Shown in pieces: positions 45,788 to 56,263 of a DNA stretch of 64,000 bases (the first letter of the stretch is position 1; the number at the start of each line of letters is the position of its first letter). The notes under the pieces were generated by a model. It did not search any database. It had not been told where the DNA came from and saw only the letters and a program-made list of their open reading frames with translations. The stretch lies in assembly GCA_020747065.1 (NCBI GenBank), contig JAGMVK010000018.1:1-64000 (forward strand), written 5' to 3'. This DNA is from Cadophora sp. MPI-SDFR-AT-0126 (taxonomy: Eukaryota; Ascomycota; Leotiomycetes; Helotiales; Ploettnerulaceae). The translations under genes were made by a program, and so were the position numbers.

Positions 45788-46763
45788 ATGGCTTCCACCG
45801 GCAAGCCCAATATCCACCTCTACAGTGCCAGCACAGCCAACGGTATCAAGGCCTCTATCCTGTTGGAAGAGCTGGGTTTGCCCTACGAGGTAACTCAAAT
45901 CGATATCTCGAAGAACACCCAGAAGGAGCCCTGGTTTCTGAAAATCAACCCCAATGGTCGCATCCCTGCACTCACCGACACCTTCGACGACGGCAAGCAG
46001 ATTCGCATCTTCGAAAGTGGAAGCATGTTACAGTATCTGGTCGATCGCTATGACAAGGACTACAAAGTATCTTATCCCTATGGTTCGCGAGAATATTGGG
46101 AGGTGAACAATTGGGTTCGTTTCTCTTCTCTCTCAATACATTGTCGCCAAGTTCATCAAGATCGAACATATGTTTGACATTCACGTACAGTTGATGTGGC
46201 AGATGGGTGGGTTAGGCCCCATGCAAGGCCAGGCAGTCCATTTCAACCGTAAGTTCAACAGATAATACACGCAAGACCCTAGATTCATACTTCTTGCTCA
46301 TCAACCCATAGGTTTCACTCCTACGAAGATCGAGTACGGCGTCACCCGCTACGTAAATGAGACACGTCGCCTGTACCGCACCCTTGACGATCACCTCAAA
46401 GCGACCACCTCGGGCTACATCGTCGGTGACAAGGTTACGATTGCTGATATTGCCTGTTGGGGATGGGCTTCGGCTGCTCGTACGTCCTTTCTTTCCTATC
46501 CTTAGGGATACACTATTGCTATGATGCTTAGCTGTAGCTAACTAACTCTAGATTGGTCCGGTATCGACCTGGATGAGTTCCCTGCAGTCAAAAGTTGGAT
46601 GTACATGTTGCTTAAGCGCCCCGGCTTTGAAAATGGCCGTCATGTGCCTACGAGGAACACCTTCCTTAACATGCTAAATCAAAGCACTGAAGAAATCGAG
46701 GGTCAGGCCGCGCCATATCTCGAGTGGGTACAGAACAGTATGAAGGATGATGCTCAGAAGTAA
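45788..46763 (+). CDS. Glutathione S-transferase (Ure2-like)
   Basis: Exons 45788-46114, 46191-46248, 46312-46479 and 46552-46763 give 254 aa with consistent phases. Ure2p-like GST signatures are IHLYSASTANGIKASILLEE, INPNGRIPAL, and RIFESGSMLQYLVDRYD. The short exon 2 supplies LMWQMGGLGPMQGQAVHF, which is highly characteristic of the Ure2-like/GTT class. The C-terminal domain contains IVGDKVTIADIACWGW. It would be a cytosolic glutathione transferase or thiol-reductase. It is intact. Confidence 0.92.
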
Positions 46764-47472
46764 TTACAGCATTATGTTAATGTATCTGAGGTGGCTTATC
46801 TGCTTATTCGCGCAATGTCATGTCCCCGGGCTTGCAGATTCTTATCAATAGACATTATCCATGCACTCAATCCGTTTACAATACGTGCCAATCTTTCTTT
46901 CTACCCCGGAAGTTCTTCGATTCAAGACTAACTGTCGCCTTGTTTTCAGACTTATATACTCTGAAATATGGTGAATGGTCTCTACTGTCTCGAGAAAGTT
47001 AGTCTATTAGGGAGATTATCAAATCAATCCAGTTGAGCATGTCTTTCTTTGCTTTGGTCGATCAGTACATTCTCTCAGTAGAATCTAGATTCTCCAACGA
47101 TTCGACCACTAAGGAAGGAGGAGAAGCAAAGGTTGACTATCCGGAGCAACGACTCTAGTATTCAGGGTAACAATTACGACAAGTTTTTTAGCGATGTCCA
47201 CAGTCCACCGAATCAATGCAGTTGGACCGATAAGATTTGAAGTTTCACGGAGTTGCTACTCGTTCAAGAAAACAGAATATGTTAGGCTTTTGGAATCAAT
47301 CCCCCGAAAACGAGACGGGTGATATGGCAAGGGGGGTAGGTTTGTAGGTTCAACACAGGTCAGCGATGTGCATGCGGGGTGAATTCAATTGATATTTATT
47401 CTAGCCTATAGAGAATACTCCCACGCATTCTAGAAGTCATCATTTACCATTTTCCTAACAGTGCATTCGCAT
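46764..47472. other. Intergenic region
   Basis: Convergent 3' flanks. No gene or repeat recognised. Confidence 0.45.
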
Positions 47473-48395
47473 CTAATACGGACGAACAGAACCATCGTAG
47501 ATTTTCTGTCCACTAATATCCTTGCCAGGAAGATTGATGACAAAAAACTTGCCGCTATCCGCTGGAGTACTACCAGAAAGGACATTGAGACCACCGGTTG
47601 CGCTTTCTTCTGGTGTTAAGTGATCTGCATCAGTTCCCATATCTGTCTTGGCCTACTGTTCCATCACTGTTAGTAGAGCAATTGGATACTACGGTGGTAA
47701 AGAAGATACTTACACCGGGACAGATAATAAGAACAGCGAAGCCATCGCTTTCGAGCGACTCCGCCTATTATACGGTGAGCATGTTGACTGCGGTTTTAGA
47801 CACCTTGTAAGCTGGGGTAGGCTGGAATTTGCCTATGGCCGACATGCTCATTGAGCCTAGGGTTGAAGAACTGCGAATTTGTTAGAGTAAGAACGTGACT
47901 TTGTAAGAGTTGATTGAGAATACATGTTTCTAATTTTCTTGAGTTGACCCTTTCTGAGGAGCGGCAAGAAGGCTCTTGTGACACTGTGTACTCCAAAGAC
48001 GTTGACGTTGAGAACCTCGGTGAGATCGATCCTAGTAAGGGTCAGTCTATCGAGTACACCAGAAACACTCCACCTTTAGATACGCATATGTTTTCGATAC
48101 TACCTTTAGTGTGGCTCGGAATGCCAGCGTTGTTGATGAGAACGTCGAGACCCTTACCACTAAGAGTCTGTTCAACACGTTGAGCTGCCTCCTTTGCACT
48201 CTCCTCTGATATCACCTCGAGAGGGACGAATTCGACGCGGCTAGCAGATTCGGAGATGATCTTCTTCAGTGCGGCATTCTCTGAGCGAGTAGCCGCAAAG
48301 ACCTTGCCAACTTCAGATACGTCTTTGCGAGCCAAGATTTTGACATAGCCTAGGCCGATTCCCCAAGACGAGCCAGTGATGAGGTAGGAAGCCAT
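47473..48395 (-). pseudogene. Short-chain dehydrogenase/reductase pseudogene
   Basis: From ATG 48395 the classical SDR parts are visible: YLITGSSWGIGLG cofactor motif, LDVLINNAG, RIDLTEVLNVNVFGVH, SMSAIGKF, YKVSK (catalytic Tyr/Lys), FAVLIICPG, then TDMGTDADHL to a stop at 47473. Two adjacent stops, TAA TAG (47765-47770), interrupt the helix after YKVSK. After the intron the expected PGW reads PG-TAG, a Trp-to-amber change. The first exon junction (near 48095) also has a phase mismatch. The gene is therefore dead as written. Relatives are cytosolic NAD(P)-dependent ketoreductases. Confidence 0.75.
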
Positions 48396-49545
48396 TGTTA
48401 GGCACGATAAGTTGTTGAATGGAGGTGAAGTAAAAGTTGCCGAGTGTTTGTTTGCGGTGATCTCGATATGTTGACAATCACCGGGCTTTATTATTTTCAG
48501 GACATTGCAATGTTAGAATACATCTCTCAGAACAGCCGCTGAGGCTTAAAAATCATTGTGTCGCGGATTTCAGCTTATGACAGCAATTAGGCGGTTGATT
48601 AGCAAACTTTTTGATGAGGTTCTTAACTCCGCTGAGTTTTGAATGTATCATAGAAGCGAACGCAAGCAAATTAATTTGTCAGCGCCGAAATAACTAGTAC
48701 GAATCTGAGCACGGTCCTCGGCATTAGGTAGACCCAACATGGAGGGGCGTTGCATAGCGCGAGTCCGCTGTAGGCTCCTTTCAAATAGCTCGGTCATCGA
48801 TAATCTAAATATACTCCTTTTCTGGAAATAGGTCTCCTACTACGGGGGTTTCTAACGAACCAGTTAACTCCCATCCCTGGTAGTGGGTAGACCCATTTTC
48901 AGTCCACTGAATAAAGGGAGTAGAGTTGTACATGGAAGAAACGATGCACAATTCACGAGGGTTATGCAATCCAAGTGGCTCGCACACACTCTCAGGATCC
49001 TAGAAAAGGAGTTCCAACCAGTGCGAAGGGCTTACAAGGTCAGTATATCTGTCATTAGATAGGAGTTTAGTGCCCAATTTTAAGTAGGAATTTTTGCCTA
49101 ATGCTGTTCTCGGCAGGTTTAGTCGCTGATTATAATGGGGAAGAGGTCGTTTGACTAATCTTCTTAACTTCTAAACACATACTGAGCATCGGTTTGGAAA
49201 ATCGAACACACTGGCTTTCTCAGTGGGACTGAACCTGCTCAGGATAGAATACAGGGCCGCAGCCAACCAAATATCCCCTGTAAACCCACTGTTAATGGAG
49301 TTAGCCCATGGAGAAAGCGAGTAGCAGGCCCGTGTCATCAGTGAACTCAGAAGATATACATAGGCTTGGATCACGCGAGCCCAGAGCACTAAACGGCAAC
49401 ACAAAATTCGGGCCAAATCGTAGCTCGAAAGAAATGTTTAAACGATTGATACGCCTAACATCAAATTTATTCATCTAACCACACCTTCTCAGAACGATCT
49501 TAAGACACGATCTACTCGCATTGAAAACACAACACATGTCAGGTC
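48396..49545. other. Intergenic region
   Basis: 1.15 kb; only short unsupported open frames (48805, 49171 minus). Confidence 0.4.
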
Positions 49546-50583
49546 CTAGTTCTTAGTTCCCACGACAAACATAGCAGTGGCCAGAGACTCTATAAAATGA
49601 TTTTGCAGGTATTCTTTCACACCTCTATGCCGAAGCGCCGGATATGGCGTTCCCAAAGCACCAGGACCGGCGTGGGTCTGGCCATTTGAGCAATAATATT
49701 GGTAGAACCTATGACAGGTTATTCTACGGGCAACTTTGGACTAGAGGGAGATGAACAAGAATGGCACTAACAATGGGAGCCAAGTCATAGGGTCTTCGTC
49801 CCTGTTAGTTGAATATATCACTGCCTTGAGGTCGTCGAGAGAGCCAAGCTGATTGAGTGAAGGTTTCTGCCCGTGAACTTCTTCGAAAATTTCTGCGATA
49901 CCTCGAATGCTTGTCCTGTCCCCAACAACTGCCTTCAGTCAGTCTCTATGATACACACGATACTTAGTACGCGAATCAGGCACCTACAATTTTGGATACC
50001 AGTCGCATTTTTGTCAAGCGCAACCTCTGCAACAAACTCCGCCGTATTCTCATAACTAGTGAGCTCCCAAACTTCATTGCCTGTGCCCCAAAAAGAGAGC
50101 GACAACTCTTCAGGATTCCAGATTCCAAACCACTGCGTCCAGAAAGTATCCAGAAAAGCGCCAATTAAGACATGAACGCCTTTGATACTCTTGCCCTGTA
50201 GATATCATTGGGTCTTTGGAAGGAAGTTGGCCATACTCCAGTTTGGTGTAGTCGAGCGTATAGTCGCTTGCGATGAAACGCGAAACTTTCGCCTCCTCAG
50301 ACAGATCAATCAATTGCTTTTGCGCTTCGAACATGAATGAGTCGCTGCCCATAAGAGCTGATATGACAACATCTGCTCCTTTGACAAGTTGACGAAGCGT
50401 AACACCGTCGGTGACATCTCCTTCTAGTAGCTCAAAGGCAGGCGATGATCGAATTGCAGCAGCGACCTTGGAAGTGTCTCTGGCAAGGCCTCGTACCAAA
50501 ATGTCAGGCTTCTTCAGGAGTTCCTGCACGACACATCGACCGAATCTTCCAGAGACACCGGCAACTGCAACGAGAAGTGGCAT
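49546..50583 (-). pseudogene. NmrA-like/isoflavone-reductase-like NAD(P)-binding protein, damaged
   Basis: Starts MPLLVAVAGVSGRFGRCVVQ (GxxGxxG) and continues through ADVVISALMG and FIASDYTLDYTKLEYGQLPS. Near 50195-50210 the frame changes and the stretch expected between DPM and SIKGVHVLIGAF is short, so a small deletion has occurred. Beyond it the other frame is good family sequence (WNPEELSLSFWGTGNEVWEL), with two clean introns (49929-49987, 49709-49771) and an ending at 49546 (FYQYYCSNGQTH...). Everything but that lesion is well preserved, so the damage is recent or an assembly error. Relatives reduce small aromatics or act as redox sensors. Confidence 0.7.
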
Positions 50584-51009
50584 GTTATAAATTTGCTCGC
50601 GATAGTGAACTGGTGTTCGAGCTAGGCACAAGGTGCTTGAAAAGAAAAATAACTGGAAAGACAAGAACCTAGTACTAGATGATGGAACTAAAAGTTTGCA
50701 TATGCTTATGTACTGCCACGAGGATCTTCCAGGATCTGTAGCGCAGATGAGCAACTCTTCAAGCCTTACAACCGTCGCTTCGTTACTCGGCAGTTTGAAG
50801 CGCTGTTACCTAGGATTATCCGAATACGGGATTATCGAGAAATGGTGTGGCTAAGCTCCGATCATATCCCTGTCGAGTCAACCGGAGGCCGGCCGGCTGA
50901 AACTCTAAGTATAGGGCAAATGCGGAGCATCCCGCTCGGTGCGGGATTTTCGGAATGTTCGTCGGGATCACGGACGAGAATTTCATGCAATACTCATCGC
51001 TACATGATT
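50584..51009. other. Intergenic region
   Basis: Upstream of the NmrA-like gene. Nothing recognised. Confidence 0.4.
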
Positions 51010-51318
51010 CCTGGCGGCTTTGAACCGCCTAGCCAATAGCACGGTCCGGATTTCGGCCGTCTGCAACTGAAACTTTAGACGACATATCACAGGGGCATGT
51101 AATAAACGTAAACCTATGCCTCTTTTGCTGATAGCCGTGGTTGGCTATTCCGCCGCGGTTATAGAACAGTACAACAGTGCCTCTCTGCAGACTTCACAAT
51201 ACTTTTAGCCTAAGTCAGTGTGTGGGGGCAAGGCAAGGCAGGCATGGCGGTCTAACCCCAAAGCTCCCGTTGGCAAATGTGCCGATACTTCCGAGAAAAG
51301 AGCTCCCGCCTGGGCTGG
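51010..51318 (-). repeat. Dispersed 309-bp SINE/MITE-like repeat, copy 2
   Basis: Reverse-complement partner of 16401-16707. At its 3' side (51013-51029) it contains GGCGG-CTTTGAA-CCGCC, a perfect 5-bp stem with a 7-nt loop. On the minus strand it reads GGCGGTTCAAAGCCGCC, like a tRNA T-arm with a Pol III B-box (GGTTCAAAG). Confidence 0.75.
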
Positions 51319-51619
51319 GGCAAGACAAAGGAAGACGTCTACGTAGTGAGGCGGTGATACGCACTTTTTTGTTGTGCATATAGGTACCTAGGTACGTACC
51401 GATATATATGACATCTTACTCCCCGTTCTATAACTTACTCCACTTTTCCCTTACAATCATACGTACCTACAATCATACCTAGGTGCGTATTGCGATTGAC
51501 AGCTATTCACAGCATTCCCTGACACTGCTTTTTGGGCTCCGACGAGTTCTATATCCCAAAATCTCACGTCCCAGAAACTTCTGGCTGTTCACCCATCGCC
51601 CTCCGCGAAACTGTTCAAG
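51319..51619. other. Upstream region of the SnoaL-like gene
   Basis: About 300 bp with repeated TACCTAGGTA/CATACCTA motifs (51386-51484), which may be a local duplication or binding sites. No gene. Confidence 0.35.
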
Positions 51620-52084
51620 ATGTCTAATTACGTCTCCGACGTGGAACTGATCCGCAACACCATCGCTCGATATGCATTCATCGTCGACGCCCAAACCTGG
51701 GATGATCTCCGTAGCGTTTTCACGCCCGATGTCGACATTCATTTCACCTGGCTCGGTGACCACGGGAAAGTTACCGGCGTGGAGAATATTGGGAAGCTGA
51801 TCGGCGCTAGCGCTGCGAATACCGTCTCGCAGCATTCCCTCGGTACACAGTCAATTGAGGTTACGGGAGCCGATACTGCGGTCGCCAAGACATACGTGAC
51901 AGTCATTCACGAAGGCACCGAGACACACAGGTGCCCTGGGGAGAGGTTCAATGCCTGGGGCTGGTATGGTGATAAACTGGTAAAGATAAAGGTCGATGGC
52001 AAGGAGGATTGGCGCATAGTTGAGCGGTTGGTGAAGCTCAATTTGCCTCTTGGGGGCAATGTAGATTTACTCTCGCCCGCATGA
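51620..52084 (+). CDS. SnoaL-like (NTF2-fold) protein
   Basis: Single exon, 154 aa. The SnoaL_4/NTF2 pattern is ELIRNTIARYAFIVDAQTWDDL at the N-terminus, FTPDVDIHFTW, and a beta-strand run ending DWRIVERLVKLN. Such cone-fold proteins act as small dehydratases, isomerases or cyclases on aromatic and polyketide substrates. The first ATG gives a full-length domain. It looks intact. Confidence 0.85.
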   Translation: MSNYVSDVELIRNTIARYAFIVDAQTWDDLRSVFTPDVDIHFTWLGDHGKVTGVENIGKLIGASAANTVSQHSLGTQSIEVTGADTAVAKTYVTVIHEGTETHRCPGERFNAWGWYGDKLVKIKVDGKEDWRIVERLVKLNLPLGGNVDLLSPA

Positions 52085-52884
52085 AGCGTAGTTGCCTAGG
52101 GTGTGGCAGCAGCAGTGTGGTTATAATTAATTGGTGCATGGCCTGCGGAGGAGCGTAAATACATTGATATTCACTTTATCCCGTGTTTCAAGAAAATGTG
52201 AAATAGCCTTATTTAAAATCAACTGCCTCCCTCCGCAGCTAGCGGGCACCATACTTATTAGGGAAAGATAGCAAACGAGGTTTGAGTACCGAAGCTGTAT
52301 TTTTGCTGCTCAGAAGTAGTTGCGACGGAAAAGAAGTTCTAGCTGGCCAGTAAAGTCACACTCCTGCCTATACGTGATTGTGAACCTGTGAGGCTCGATT
52401 AATTGCTTGTCCTGATTGATTAAGCCTTTATAGAGCTAGCCAACAGGAGGCGCGGAAGAGAAAGCGGACAGTATTATTGAGCTTGTGATTCAATATAGCG
52501 GGAGTATCGATGAAGCAACGCTGATAAGCTTTTCGAGCATCACTTCGAGCCTACGATACGATTAAGGCGCAGCAGACAGGTTCCCCAGAACTACCAAGGT
52601 ATCCTTTTTACAGCACGTTGCAGTAGAGGAGGTCACCGACGAGGGACGTGAAACCGATATACGCAAAAGGAAATCAACCTTCTCCACAAATTGATACACC
52701 TAATGAAATCTCTGGAGGACGCGAATCAGATAATAGCTATAGGGATAGAATAAGAGTGCAGTTGAGCTACGAAAAAAGAGGGCAAGACTCACAGAGACCA
52801 CTCAAACCAAAACACAAGAGCTTAACCCTGCCGTGATATAGACAATCGATAAAGCAATTAATCAATCAGTCATTTGAACTCAAT
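52085..52884. other. Intergenic region
   Basis: Convergent 3' flanks. The 62-aa frame at 52648 is not supported. Confidence 0.4.
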
Positions 52885-53917
52885 CTACGTAAATACCTTG
52901 GCTTGCTGCTGAAGCTCCAACAAGATGCCTTTGTCATGCCCGGGGACGACTCGACCCTTTGTTACGTGTACAAGATGCTTGAGACGCTGGGTGCTCTGAA
53001 ACCAAGCTGGATGATCTCGTGCCAGCCAACCTTGTGGTATGCCATCGCGCCACTGCAACCGAGGGAAAACACAGTCAGAGTCAGGTTCAGTTTCGCTGGT
53101 AAGACAGAGAAAAGAAACTATGCTCACATTTTCAATGACGTGACAGTGATCGCTGGTGAAGAAAAAGGTGCCAGTGTCTATCATGTTGATTTGCATGGCA
53201 ACTAGTCCGTCGGTATGGCCGGGTAAATGGTGAAGAGTGATGCCTTGACAAAAGTCAAAGGTCTGGTCGTAGAAAGTCTTCCAGTTCCTAACCCACAGGA
53301 GTCAGCAGACGGGTTCCCATGCAAACAAGATACAGATTCCAAGGGTTGGGTTGGCCTGACAGGTTCAATTTAAGATAATTTTCCAAATATACACCATCAT
53401 CAGCGCCGGTTGCAACCGACCAGAGGGCAGACCGGAGCTCCTTGTCATGTACCCAGATCTGTACTTCCTTCCGATCGAGGAACTGGTCGAGACCTCCGGC
53501 GTGGTCCGCATGTAGATGACCGATTATGATCTTCTTGACGTCCTCGATCCTGTTGCCGGTCTCCTCGATGGCGGCACGAAGTTCGTGACGAGGCTCGTAG
53601 CGGATACGAGCAAAAACATCCGACATGGCAGGTCCCCAGACCTCCGGATAGTCTTTGCCACATCCCGTCTCCCACAAGATGAGTCCCTCGTGAGGGTGCT
53701 CGATCAAGATGCAATACAGAGGCAGTTCTCGCCTCTTGTTGACAAAGGCTTGATCTGCGGTGCTTTTCAGGCTCAGATTTCCCCCCCGAACCACAAATCC
53801 CTCGTCACATTCAAGCCAGCCCACTTCGAGTATGTGGAACTTGGTGCCCTGGGGGCACGTGTTGGAGACATACTTGAGGATACCCCTTTGAGCTGTAGGA
53901 TCTTGTGTCGCAGACAT
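52885..53917 (-). CDS. Metallo-beta-lactamase-fold hydrolase (lactonase/lactamase type)
   Basis: Exons 53334-53917, 53128-53287 and 52885-53052 with introns of 46 and 75 bp give 303 aa. The di-zinc motif is HLHADHAGGLDQF (HxHxDH), with downstream metal ligands in HHLPGHTDG (His) and TSDHCHV (Asp). It ends with the late VVPGHDKG His motif. The arrangement matches AHL-lactonase-like and fungal gamma-lactamase-like MBL hydrolases, so a cyclic ester or amide (lactone/lactam) is the likely substrate. It is divergent from the dienelactone hydrolase at 54737. It looks intact. Confidence 0.9.
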
Positions 53918-54736
53918 TGTAGGAAAGAAGCAAAATGCTATTCGTGCGGACGCCGTTGGGAGTCGCCTTCTTTTTTAAGAACCAACCAGGAATTGTTCCT
54001 GATGTGTTCCTGATTGACCCCAGCACCGAGAGAGAGCATTGAATTGCCAAAGCCAGCCAGCCTTAGCCGGTCTGAGATACTACTATCGTAGGCACTTTGT
54101 AAGGTCCCGCCGTCAGGCAATTATGTGCGCGCCTATGTCAATTAAGTGAACCCTTTCGGCCCAACCTTAGCCATAACACGAGCCTCTAAAGGGAGGGAAC
54201 CTCTCGATAAAGACTCTTATCGCTTACAGGTAGTAGATCAGGACATGACTTCAATGGTGATTTTTGCGCTAAAGTTACGAATAGGGCCTAATGGTGTGAA
54301 GCTCGAAACTCCGTCTTGTTCAGGCGTTATTGGTCCTGTATTTTCGTAGAAAGTCTTGTATGGAGGTACCGTAAACCATATTACCGCCGTTTGTCAGCAA
54401 AGAGTACAATTAAGGTTTCAGAAAGGCGGTGACATTACATAGCCCTAGCACCTCTGTACATGCTTCGACCGAGCGCTTGGCCGCAGCCCTGTACCAATCA
54501 AAGTTCAACCGCTCAAATAGCCTATTCGCTGGGCTATTCCCTGCCTCGAATTGTTTGGTGTGCGTGTGGTACTTTTCGCGGATACTGGAGGGATGTACTT
54601 ACCGTCAGCCTGTATAAATGGCGAAGGGTGGTAAGAAAACAATAACCTACCAGTACTCCCTTGGACTCGTTCTACATCATCCTCTTAGGATAGTACGTTG
54701 ATTCTTGGAGCTTGTTCTGCCTCTTCTACAATCACA
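53918..54736. promoter_or_regulatory. Divergent region between the MBL hydrolase and the dienelactone hydrolase
   Basis: 819 bp upstream of both genes. No convincing ORF; the open frames here are shadows. It probably holds the promoters that the nearby Zn2Cys6 regulator may act on (inference). Confidence 0.4.
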
Positions 54737-55630
54737 ATGGCGGCAAATCCACCAGGAGCCTGTTGCACAATCGGAGTGAAACACGAGGGGGAAGCCTCTG
54801 GAGAGATCAAAAGAATTGGCAATGGTACGCGGTCCATGTGATCGATCCGGACATAAGTCGAACACACCGACCTGACATTCCTTGACTAACCAAATGCCAG
54901 TTGAAAGTTATTTTGCATACCCTCCTGACAGATCGACCGCCAAAGCGATTGTGCTTCTCACCGACGTGATTGGCCACAAGTTGATCAACGCCCAACTGCT
55001 CGCAGACCAGTTGGCGGCTAACGGCTACTTCACTGTCGTGCCTGACCTGTTCCACGAAAACCCGGCGCCACTGAACCCCCCGGAAGGATTCAACATCTAC
55101 AAGTGGCTCGAAGGATTCCCGCCAGAGAAGATCGATCCCATTGTCCAGTCAACCATCAGCAATCTGAGAAAGACTTACGGGGCCAAGACGGTTGGCGCTG
55201 CGGGGTACTGCTTTGGGGGGAAATACGTCATCCGGGCGCTGAAGGACCGCCAGATTGACGCGGGCTACGCTGCTCACCCCAGCATGGTCGATGCAGCTGA
55301 ATTTGGCGCCATAGCTGGACCCCTGAGTCTGTCTGCTGCAGGTAAGTCCGTCCGTTCGTCGACTCCAGCCAGGCTTTGTCATCGATCCCCAAATGACTAC
55401 TAATGTGCTGTCGCGATATGGCAGAGACGGACCAGATCTGGCCCACGGACAAGCGCCATGAAAGCGAGGTGATCCTCGCGAAGACCGGCCAACCTTACCA
55501 GATCAACCTGTTCTCGGGGGTGGAGCACGGTTTTGCTGTTCGGGGCGATCTGAGCAAAGAGCAGCTGAAGTTTGCGAAAGAGCAGGCTTTCCTGCAGGCT
55601 GTTGCATGGTTCGACAAGTATCTAAAGTGA
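54737..55630 (+). CDS. Dienelactone hydrolase family protein
   Basis: Exons 54737-54824, 54901-55341 and 55425-55630 with introns of 76 and 83 bp give 244 aa. Family motifs are GEIKRIGNVESYFAYP at the N-terminus, IVLLTDVIGH, AAGYCFGGKY with nucleophile Cys (GxCxGG), AAHPS, and SGVEHGFAVRG carrying the catalytic His. Dienelactone hydrolases open dienelactones (e.g. to maleylacetate) in aromatic-ring breakdown. The neighbours (MBL hydrolase, aromatic monooxygenases, Zn2Cys6 regulator) suit such a route. All splice sites are clean. Confidence 0.9.
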
Positions 55631-56263
55631 AATGAGCTAGGATTTGACGCAGGAAGACAGTTCGATAAGCTCCTGATAAACTAGACGGACATATAATTAA
55701 AACGATTGATTGCTTTCGTAGAAAATAGTCTGAATGAATTGTGACAACAAGCTCCTCCTCCTTCTATCGCGAACCACACCGTCGGCGCAGGGGTTTGTTT
55801 ATTATTTATCCTCATACACCAAGTCCCTTGCATCACTCACTTCGCTTTATCATTATTACTCCAGACGCAGACGGGAGTCCAGAGTCCAGAGTCCAGACCA
55901 CAGACCCTTGATATACGAGTAGCGTAATGTGGGGTAAATCGCGGGGTCGTAAAGCCCGCTCCGGATGGTGGGGGAGGGGCGACCCCTTGATTACATTCCT
56001 TTGCCTCTGATGCACCCACCTGCACCCACTTGCCCCTCACGCCCCTGTTCTGCACTTGCCTGTGCACGGCTGGCTTTGAAGCATGGTGCCTGTCTGTCTC
56101 TTACGATACCTTCGCCCCTTTTCCTCTCTCCCTCTTCCCTCACCCGTTACTTCTCATCTCTTGCGTTCCGCCTCTTAGCTTTCAGAATCGCTTGATCGAT
56201 CGATCACTTCACTTTGGCAGGACAGGAAAAAGAGGAGGAAAAGTCCCAATCGGAACAGAACTT
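55631..56263. other. Upstream/5' UTR region of the Zn2Cys6 regulator
   Basis: Pyrimidine-rich toward the start codon (CT-rich 56100-56200), as in many fungal promoters. No separate gene. Confidence 0.45.

Noticed and set aside
51013..51029. A genuine tRNA gene.
   Set aside because: Only a T-arm-like hairpin is present; I could not find matching acceptor, D and anticodon arms.
50842..51039. 65-aa frame ending GGFEPPSQ.
   Set aside because: This ending comes from translating the B-box-like arm of the dispersed repeat and is not a gene.
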